Source: Trichobilharzia regenti
Lineage: Eukaryota; Platyhelminthes; Trematoda; Strigeidida; Schistosomatidae
Length of the DNA: 64,000 bases
Assembly (NCBI GenBank): GCA_944472135.2
Contig: OX235263.1
Location: 30,247,379 to 30,311,378, forward strand
Reading direction: 5' to 3'
The notes beneath the pieces are model-generated. The model had not been told where the DNA came from. It made no database searches and saw nothing but the letters and a program-made list of their open reading frames with translations. Positions 56,970 through 64,000 of the stretch are shown piece by piece. The first letter of the stretch is position 1, and each line of letters opens with the position of its first letter. The translations under genes and the position numbers were made by a program.

Positions 56970-58055
56970 ATATGAGTATTTTTATACTTATGATGACTAA
57001 AAAGAGGTACTTGCAGTGGTCAGCAAAATAGGCAAACGGCAACAAGGTAGATGATAAGACCTAACAGGAAAGCAGAATATTTTTATTATTCACATATTTA
57101 AAAAGCAAATGCAGATTACTCATCAGCCATTTACTTAAATGCTTAAACACTTCATTCTCATTCAATCACTTATTTATAAAAACTATCAAGCAATGCTAGA
57201 ATGGATGTATATGAAGGTAAGTGTAAAGCAATTTAAAACAAGCGTATAAAATTCTGCTTTTATAAAATGTTATTTGAAAGCATTGCTTGCGGTGATATAA
57301 CTGCTTCAAACTAATGAAATGAATAATACACCAATTTATGAAGTAAGGTGATACATAAGCGAACACACATATATTGTGTACACTAATGTGATAAACCAGA
57401 GAGTTGATAGATAAATGATTAACACTGAAAGCTTCATTTCTATATGCTTGCAATTAAATAGAGATAGATAGATAGGTAGGTAGGTAAGTGGATTATGAAG
57501 CTAAAATGATGTTGCATCATTTCACCAGCACATGGTATATGCTATGCTAAGAGCAAAAATAAAGCATTAGTTTGTATTCACTGCTTCACAGCTACACAGA
57601 CAAGTACGCAGATAAAAAAGTATATATTCAGTAAGGAATAATCAAAAAGAATAAAATATGTATAGTTTGTTCTGTACATAAACAAGACTAGTAAGTAGAA
57701 TTATGTAGAAAGGGAAAAATGCATAGGCTACTGCATGCAAACTACTTTTATAAATACTATAGATTCAAATTTCAAGAAATGAGGAAACAGCATTTAAAAA
57801 AAAAGATTAAAAACTCGTCTAAAAAGAATGAACACAAAATAATTGTGTTTAACCGCTTACCATTAAAACTGAACTGTTTGAAAACTGGTATTAGACAGAA
57901 TATACATAACATATAAGCGTTTGTTAAGTGTGCATACATAGTACACGCAATCTCAATGTATGAAACAGTAATAAATTATAGACTTCATTTCGATACATAC
58001 TGTTTTCCATAGCCACCTTACATATCACATTCTCCAGCAAACAGTTAATCCAGTC
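56970..58055. other. unc80 intron, GATA/GTAG run only
   Basis: The tetranucleotide run at 57461-57490 is the only structure seen. Overlapping frames on both strands are AT-rich and unconvincing. Confidence 0.4.
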
Positions 58056-58059
58056 TAAC

Positions 58060-58330
58060 GTTAAAGATAAGATATCGCTTTTGGCTGCTTCAGTGTGTAT
58101 TGATCAATTTACTTGCTCATGTGGAGCAAAGTATATTGGCCGTACACAACGTCAAGTCCACAATCGTATTCTGGAACACTGTCCAGCTTGCTTAGCCAGA
58201 AGAGAAAAGAAGAATAGCAGCAGCTCTATCTTCGAACACCTTGTTTTCGGATTATTAGCGAAATAAGCACTAGTACCAATAAATTCACTAATTGTTCTCA
58301 TCAAATGATAACCAATACAAGTGTCTGAAC
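58060..58330 (+). mobile_element. PLE GIY-YIG fragment
   Basis: CIDQFTCSCGAKYIGRTQRQ then VHNRILEHCPACLARREKKN and SSSSIFEHL. The GIY motif has become a Q-F-T stretch as in other PLEs; the CSC pair, YIGRT and the catalytic-type Arg are present. The frame then stops; decayed homology (INCSHQMITNTS) continues a little. 5'-truncated and dead. Confidence 0.75.
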
Positions 58331-58339
58331 GTAAGTGGT

Positions 58340-60420
58340 GATTATTGCTGGTCGATAAAATACCCAATGTGACCGTTAGGCCAGGTGTGTTTTCTGGTAC
58401 GGTGTTTCCAACCGAATAACTCCTTACATAGGGGATCAAAATCAAGTATGTCGCATTACTTAACATGACAGACCCATTACAAGTATAATCATTAGAAACA
58501 TATTGCAACAGGAATATAAAGAGCTATACTAGTAACATCTGGGTGACGAAACTGTTTGTACTAATTAATCCTATATTAAAATTATCTGTGACCCGGCTAT
58601 GATGGTAAGATCATAGACTTCAAAGTGATATGTTTTCTTGCTTGTTTTATATAAATCTTAAGTGAAACCTGAGAAGTTATTTTTTCTCCGCAAGATTTAC
58701 AGAAGTGATTTCTATATGATGTCAGTCAGAGGCGATAGAAACCAAATAACACGAAATGTGTATTTCATCTCGATTACGAATTTTTTAAATAGTGTGCATT
58801 CTCCATCACTCAGGGTGATGAATCCACGGCAGTTCGATTAAAAAACAAGCATATTGTCAATGAGTTCAAAATTATCGATCTGTGGTCATATGAAACTTGG
58901 CCGGTACTCACTCCCTAACAGTCAGAAATCAGGACGATAAATTTGTTAGATACTTCTTGGTTTTTAATGATCACCCGCCTGACAACGGTTTATGATTAGT
59001 TCTGCCTAAGATAAATCCTTATCTCACGAACTCACTATTTGACTAATAGGGAGATTTTGTATACACTTGTAGTTACACTCTTTGTATGCAGTCAGTGGAA
59101 TTTGGTCGGAAAAATACGCCGTATATTCTCATAAATCTGAAAACTTTTATCGACTATTATTTGATATGAATCATTGGTTTACATAAGTGATGAAAGTGGT
59201 AGGAGGCATATATGCCTTTCCATGAAAATTCTTGGTTTGCTTTGAACTATTCACCACAGACATTCAATCAAATAACTGATTACCATCATCATTTTTGAAT
59301 TTTTAGATATACACTACACCAAATAACTCATGAGGAATATTATGTCTCAGTACAACTCACGCACTGTATAGTTATCGTTTGTTAATTTGAAATCCGATTT
59401 TCCTCATGAATAGAAAAAGCAACACTCATTCAATAAAATGTAAACCACAAAGAATCGAACTTACACATACAGTTTACTGTTTGTTAATCCAACGATATTT
59501 TTAGACGTATACCTGTAGTCATAAGCTTTTTGTGCCAGTGTTTGGAACTTATGATCACACAAGCGAAAAGCTTAAAAGCGTTATTTATAAATATTTGTGG
59601 AAAGATGTTTATTGGGTAGAACATCAAAATGTTGGAATAGAAGTATGTTATACCTTCAGTACATCAATTTTCATTTTAAAAATAAATAATGTACACTGCA
59701 ATTCTACAACCTGATATAAATCTCCTCTGTTCTAGGCTGTGAGCTAAACTTATTGTGCACGAGTCATTGGTCCTACTCAGTTGTTCACTTCAAAGCAAGT
59801 TGAGTGACATTCGAAAGTAGAACAAGCTGAACAAACGCCAAATGTATGACAGTGAAAAACATACCACAAACAACAGCCTCAACAGTAGAACTTCGAAGAA
59901 CCAAACAGTCTCTGGATAGTAAAGTGAGGATGTGATCAAGTCAGCTTTACACTTTGAGAAGTGAAATAAGTCATGAGTAAAATAAGTATAGTCAATTTTT
60001 TTCAACTGAAAAGTGTTTGAAATTTTGTCAGCTATTTGTGTGGTTATTTAGTTAGTTGCCGACTTCATTCATGACAAAAGCCGTAAGCAAGCATTCTCAA
60101 TTGATAAGCGTTTTTTCTCAGTTAGGAATTCAAGTTCTCTCTCCATTATTATCATTCTTGCTTCCATCATAATGTATTTCTTCCAGGATTCTTTCTTTCA
60201 TGCCCTCAGGGCTCATGACGAAGGTACAGGTAAATAGTAATCATAAGCAGTTAACATACTATTCACAATACATGGACTACCTAATTAAAAAGATGAACTA
60301 AAAGACGAATCACTGTAGAAACTAGTTCATGTTAATGAAATGCAGCAGAAGGTAAGACACAGAAGCCAAGGTATATCTTCATGTGATCAACCGCCATAAA
60401 TATATGTATATATATTGTTT
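58340..60420. other. unc80 intron, nothing recognised
   Basis: About 2 kb with only short frames and no family resemblance I could support. Confidence 0.4.
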
Positions 60421-60423
60421 TAT

Positions 60424-61112
60424 ATTTGTAAAAAATTATATTTGTAAAATCTCAGCGATATTGAAATGAGTAATTCCAACGTTTCGTTCGGCAATCTGGT
60501 CCGAACTTCTTCGGGGAAATTAATCGAAATTAACATAACAGAGGTTTATATATAAAAGGAACATCTCTTATTTTTAAAAACACTTTGTCCAATCATGAGT
60601 CATAAAACAGGCATCAACATGTACAATAAACAAAATTGTATGAGTTGTGATCAAAATTTGACCTCAGACTTACAAATATTGATCTACCTTTGTTAAACAC
60701 TTTAAACACAGTGTTTATGTGTGCGGATAAACAGTTGTAAAACAATGTCTTAACGTCTCCATAAGTAGATATAGACAGTCAGGAACTTTGATCAAGTATT
60801 ATTAGTTAGTGATACATATCCATTCTTATTTATTAATCAGGATTTCCTATGCGTCAGCCAACATCACACCTTCATGTCTGTTCAAACGGTTAGTAAACAA
60901 TTTTGTTTATTGTACATGTTGATGCCTGTTTTATGACTCATGATTGGACAAAGCGTTTTTAAAAATAAGAGATGTTCCTTTTATATATAAACCTCTGTTA
61001 TGTTAATTTCGATTAATTTCCCCGAAGAAGTTCGGACCAGATTGCCGAACGAAACGTTGGAATTAATCATTTCAATATCGCTGAGATTTTACAAATATAA
61101 TTTTTTACAAAT
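60424..61112. repeat. Inverted pair of a PLE 3' end (215-bp arms)
   Basis: Arms 60424-60638 and 60898-61112 are near-identical reverse complements with a 259-bp unique spacer. Each arm, read from the spacer outward, runs from TTGTTTATTGTACATGTTGA through TTAATTTCCCCGAAGAAGTT and CGAAACGTTGGAATTA to GAGATTTTACAAATATAA. Part of the arm recurs downstream of the PLE frame at 63.3-63.5 kb, which identifies it as that family's 3' region. Confidence 0.85.
61020..61062 (+). ncRNA. Hammerhead-like motif of the second PLE family
   Basis: CCGAAGA, then a perfect 6-bp stem GTTCGG/CCGAAC around a 9-nt loop, then GAAA and CGTTGG. It has the box 1 - stem II - GAAA layout of a hammerhead, but box 1 has C at the normally invariant U4. 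The minus-strand copies at 60479-60515 and 63381-63419 share the same letters, so this is the family state and not a single mutation. Activity doubtful. Confidence 0.4.
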
Positions 61113-61959
61113 GTCTACTTCTCACTCGGCGCCCAAATTTTTTAGAACTATTCTGTCAAATCTTGACTACAGTTCATTTGATTGTTTTATATTGTTTAAC
61201 TAATCCCTGAGCATGTGGTTTCGGTTTACATCAAACGAAACGAAATAGAATGTTCAAATATACATATATTATTCTGTCGCTGATGCAGTATTGAACTGTG
61301 GAAATATATGAAATAATATTCCGCTGGACACATTGTCTGTATCAAATCACCACAGTGTAAGCTAGACTTCGCCCCAATTAAAGTATCAATTTACAAGTAT
61401 CAGAATAAATTGATCACTACAAAGAGCAATCGGTGTCATGCTGTCCTTAATGGTGCAGGAATTCTACTTGGTCAAGAAGCTAGGAAACTTTGTTACGATT
61501 TCGGATTGTTGGAAGCAATCAACCTGAAGCCACGCACTTAAGTTTCTTGGCCATCAGTAATGTGATCAACACTTTAGGAGACTCATTTGCAACCATAACA
61601 CTGAGTGGCGCAAATTAAAACATCTGCGGCGACATGGGTTCCATGGGGATGTGAGTATGTCTCATTTAAGAGTACCAGTAAGTACAAAGCTTAGATTTAA
61701 AGCTTTAAGCTTATAGCCTTCAAACATTCAGTGTCAAAGTATAATTTATTTCTAGAAGTAAATACAATGCAACACAAATTCTAGAGATTTGCTGAAGTGA
61801 AGTAAGTAAACTGCATTAAAAGAAAATATATTCCAGTATAACAATTAAAAAACCTATAAATAACTCATCAAACATTGAGTAACCTATGTTTTCTACTCCA
61901 ATTTTTTAAAGGCGAGTCTGTTAAGAGTAAAATGTGTGCAAAAAATTATGTTTACTTAC
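61113..61959. other. unc80 intron, nothing recognised
   Basis: 61370-61680 is somewhat less AT-rich and may hold a decayed retroelement piece (GGCGCAAATTAAAACATCTG region), but I cannot assign it. Confidence 0.35.
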
Positions 61960-62358
61960 TGTAACAATTGACTGTTCATCACGTGTCACAGTGCATGGAT
62001 CATTTATGATACCCAGTTGTTTCACTTCATTTCTATCCTCATCTATTTTAGACTTCAATGAAACCAGTGAATTATTTGATGAATGTTGACCTTGAGGATG
62101 TTGTTGTTGTAAATGCTTACTTATAGAACTGGTTGATTTTGAAGTGGTCATTTTTTTATATCCAGAATTTTTATGCGTTAAACCACTGCTCAGGTTTAAA
62201 TCAAAAGATTTTCTTTTGTTTATCTCATTTTTGGAGATATTTCTTCTTCTGCCTCTCGTATTATTATTATTATTACTATCATCATTAATTGCTTTATCTT
62301 CTGCAGTGTCTTGTTCATCTCCTGATTTTCCGTAAATACTCACCTTTTCATAACTGAT
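61960..62358 (-). CDS. unc80: unc80 exon (Asn/Ser/Lys-rich), first exon in the window
   Basis: 133 codons, phase 0 in and out, from after a TATACAG acceptor (ISYEKVSIYGKSGDEQDTAE) to the GTAAGT donor after EQSIVT. The middle holds NDDSNNNNNTRGRRRNISKN and a QQQH-type stretch, so it is low-complexity and disordered. Assignment to unc80 rests on strand, position, canonical borders and phase with the next exon 15.6 kb away, not on conserved residues. Further exons may exist in the long intron. Confidence 0.7.
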
Positions 62359-62661
62359 CTGTATACAGGGGGATCATGATAAAATCGAAAATATGATGGA
62401 TGGATGGAATTACGAAATGAATGGAGATTTTATAAAATAAATCCATAAAGTTGAAATAAAATCGCGGAATTAGGCAAAACTTAACAAAAACTAAGGCTAC
62501 TTATCTGAATTATCCTGCAAATCCTGTTTTCACTCCTTCTTCTTTAACTATCATCATCATCACCTTTGAATTACACACAGAGCTATTTAGCAAATACTCC
62601 TAACAATGACTGGTTATGAATAAAGCAAGAACAACAATTTTTATAGAATAAAATTGTACAA

Positions 62662-63321
62662 TCATTTATTTCGTTGACTTCTCATTAGCTCAGATGCTTA
62701 CAGCCCAAAGTCATTAAATATATCTACAGAAACAATTTTAACATACTTGCATAGAGTTCGTTTTAAACATAAAATCAACTGTGTATGCAAATTTACATGT
62801 ATCTGCGGGATCAGTTACATTGGAAGAACAGAAAAAAGGGCATATCTCCGATTTTCTGAACGTGTACCAAAAAGCCTATGTCTCAAGGGAACAAATGTTT
62901 TCAACAGTGCTATCGCTAGGCATCTCTTTGACACGGGTCATGAGGCGGGCGTCACAAGTTTGTTCAAAATTATCCGCAGACATAAGAGTTCAGTTCTCCT
63001 TTAGTTTATCGAAGCAGTCTTCATCAAGAGTTTGAAACCCGATTTATGCTCTCAGAAAGAAGCGGTTATCAGTTTTTCTTTGCCCTAGTAACTGGATGTT
63101 TGCATCGTCTCTTTCATCTGATTACGTAACGTCGAAAGATTCGATTGTGTATGATTACTATTGTTTGGGATAAAATTATTATGACTATTAGCATTACATG
63201 CATATACTGCATATTTCTTTAAAATGAACTATGTGCAAGTATGTTAAAACTGTTTCCTAAGATATACTTAATAATGTCTTTGGACTATAAGCAGCCGATG
63301 AGAAGTCAGCGAAATAAATGA
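62662..63321 (+). mobile_element. PLE GIY-YIG unit bounded by inverted repeats
   Basis: 62662-62725 and 63260-63321 are imperfect inverted repeats (about 63 bp). Between them a plus-strand frame reads HKINCVCKFTCICGISYIGR, TEKRAYLRFSERVPKSLCLK, SAIARHLFDTGHEAGVTSLF and KIIRRHKSSVLL, a single TAG at 63002-63004, then FIEAVFIKSLKPDLCSQKEA and VISFSLP. The GIY-YIG core (CICG, SYIGRT) is kept. No RT. PLE copies often carry such terminal duplications. Confidence 0.75.
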
Positions 63322-63334
63322 CAGTACACATTTA

Positions 63335-64000
63335 TAAAGTTATATTTGTAAAATCTCAGCGAAATTGAAATGATTAATTCCAACGTTTCGTTCGGCAATC
63401 TGGTCCGAACTTCTTCGGGAAAATTAATCGAAATTAACATAACAAAGGTTTTGATAGCGTTACTAGAAGACGGAGACTATCTGAAAAATGTGATGTATTA
63501 GCGCTATACATTTCGAACAATCTGATCACACATTTACTTGTCAAGTCAATATATATAGAAAGGTTAAATTAAACAAAGTGAGAGAAAACGGAATTAAGAA
63601 TAATTAACACAAACGTTTGGTAATCCAATCAAATAAGGATTACCAAGGTAGGTTAAGAGTAATGACAAACTGTTTTTGAATACACAAGGGGGGCTTAAGT
63701 CTATGAATAGCTATAGCCTCAGCGTATTTCAGTAAACGCCCTTGACCGTTTTTATAGATGACCTTAAAGGCTGAGTTAACATCAATCTTATGGTTCATCT
63801 CGATTAGATGTTTAGCTATAGACGAATTTGGTAGTCTGCCACCTGCATCTATTAGCTTGTCACAATTCATCTGTTTTTCTAACCATTTTGGGATATGCTC
63901 TCCCACCCTCACGTGCAAAGCGCGATTACTCCTCCCTATGTATGTATGTCCACACACACACGAAAATTGGTAAATTGTATGGGATGTGATATAATCACTT
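63335..64000 (-). mobile_element. PLE of the second family, 3' part, runs off the window
   Basis: The coding part 63640-64000 is followed by a 3' region with the hammerhead-like motif at 63381-63419 and the end GAGATTTTACAAATATAAC shared with the inverted pair at 60.4-61.1 kb. Confidence 0.82.
63640..64000 (-). CDS. PLE GIY-YIG nuclease domain (partial at window edge)
   Basis: The frame is open from the window edge: SDYITSHTIYQFSCVCGHTY, IGRSNRALHVRVGEHIPKWL, then SSIAKHLIEMNHKIDVNSAF, KVIYKNGQGRLLKYAEAIAI and HRLKPPLCIQKQFVITLNLP with W and a stop. The nuclease motifs IYQFSCVCG and TYIGRSNR, and the R-x-x-E-H segment, are all present, so this copy could be intact. The RT part lies right of the window. 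Confidence 0.88.
   Translation of the reverse strand, partial: SDYITSHTIYQFSCVCGHTYIGRSNRALHVRVGEHIPKWLEKQMNCDKLIDAGGRLPNSSIAKHLIEMNHKIDVNSAFKVIYKNGQGRLLKYAEAIAIHRLKPPLCIQKQFVITLNLPW

Larger units (their letters stand above)
7322..62358 (-). other. unc80: unc80 gene, 3' part: 14 exons over 55 kb
   Basis: UNC80 is a very large alpha-helical-repeat scaffold. With UNC79 and an NLF-1/FAM155 subunit it supports the NALCN sodium-leak channel in the neuronal plasma membrane and tunes resting excitability. The 14 exons here code for the C-terminal 1349 residues; vertebrate UNC80 has about 3250, so more than half the gene lies beyond the right edge. Identity rests on the ordered C-terminal blocks: a Cys-containing block ending in WYSWQ/FYSWQ-type residues, ARQFLRC-LAPNG-F-QLFQ, LVDFEDH, SGW-D--GPLDLF-RKLP, VELCSL-NR-like, DRTKAQLTRTLVDI, FVLMDAGGTIEP, a YLPWL then GPKDF motif, RTLSWLLLG, RPIPF with a following GFPDQ, SLYHVFLLCQ, VWTIYCE, and a final AWLKK near the stop. 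All introns are GT-AG, from under 0.4 kb to about 15.6 kb, and are swollen by retroelements. No promoter is in the window. Confidence 0.92.

Noticed and set aside
1..64000. Operons, CRISPR arrays or a prokaryotic-type defence system
   Set aside because: Introns, SINEs, LINEs, eukaryotic splice signals and AT-rich intergenic DNA show an animal genome. No regular direct-repeat array or clustered prokaryotic genes were found.

Overview
This window looks like nuclear DNA of a blood fluke (Schistosoma or a close relative). Two host genes read as flatworm orthologues of animal proteins. The interspersed DNA is also typical: RTE-type LINEs, several families of Penelope-like elements (PLEs) with GIY-YIG ends, and tRNA-headed SINEs carrying a hammerhead ribozyme, like the schistosome Sm-alpha family. 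I cannot name the species. All family names rest on motif recognition by eye, not on a search.

Host genes. (1) A compact plus-strand gene at 4766-5740 encodes a URI1-like unconventional prefoldin, uninterrupted by introns. (2) The minus strand from 62358 to 7322 carries the 3' part of unc80, the giant scaffold of the NALCN sodium-leak channel. I rebuilt 14 exons by hand. All have GT-AG borders, all reading phases fit, and together they give 4050 nt (1349 codons plus stop). The gene enters from beyond the right edge and ends convergent to the URI1-like gene, with stops about 1.6 kb apart. Most of 7.9-62 kb is therefore unc80 intron.

Layout. 1-560 is a GC-rich repeat. 560-4680 is mostly unrecognised, with one old RTE fragment. 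4.7-5.9 kb holds the URI1-like gene, 6.0-6.45 kb a PLE fold-back, and 7.3-7.9 kb the last unc80 exon. The introns are filled with SINEs (8.3, 13, 14.5, 18, 20, 26, 27.6, 36, 53 and 54.8 kb among others), LINE copies (10, 21, 23, 29-32, 40-41, 43-44 and 47.7-48.4 kb), PLEs (37.5-38.5, 42.7-44.8, 50.8-52.1, 54.5, 55.1, 58.1, 60.4-61.1 and 62.7-64 kb) and three copies of an LTR-like repeat (11.2, 22.4 and 56.8 kb).

Most notable: nested insertions that can be read to the base (an RTE inside another LINE with an 11-bp target duplication, and a LINE inside a PLE whose frame resumes after it); hammerhead-like RNA motifs in three element types, with compensatory base changes in one; a recurring fold-back (inverted-dimer) architecture of SINE and PLE copies; and a possible start codon for the URI1-like gene supplied by the trans-spliced leader. 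I found no operon, CRISPR array, or protein-coding system unrelated to retroelements and these two genes.
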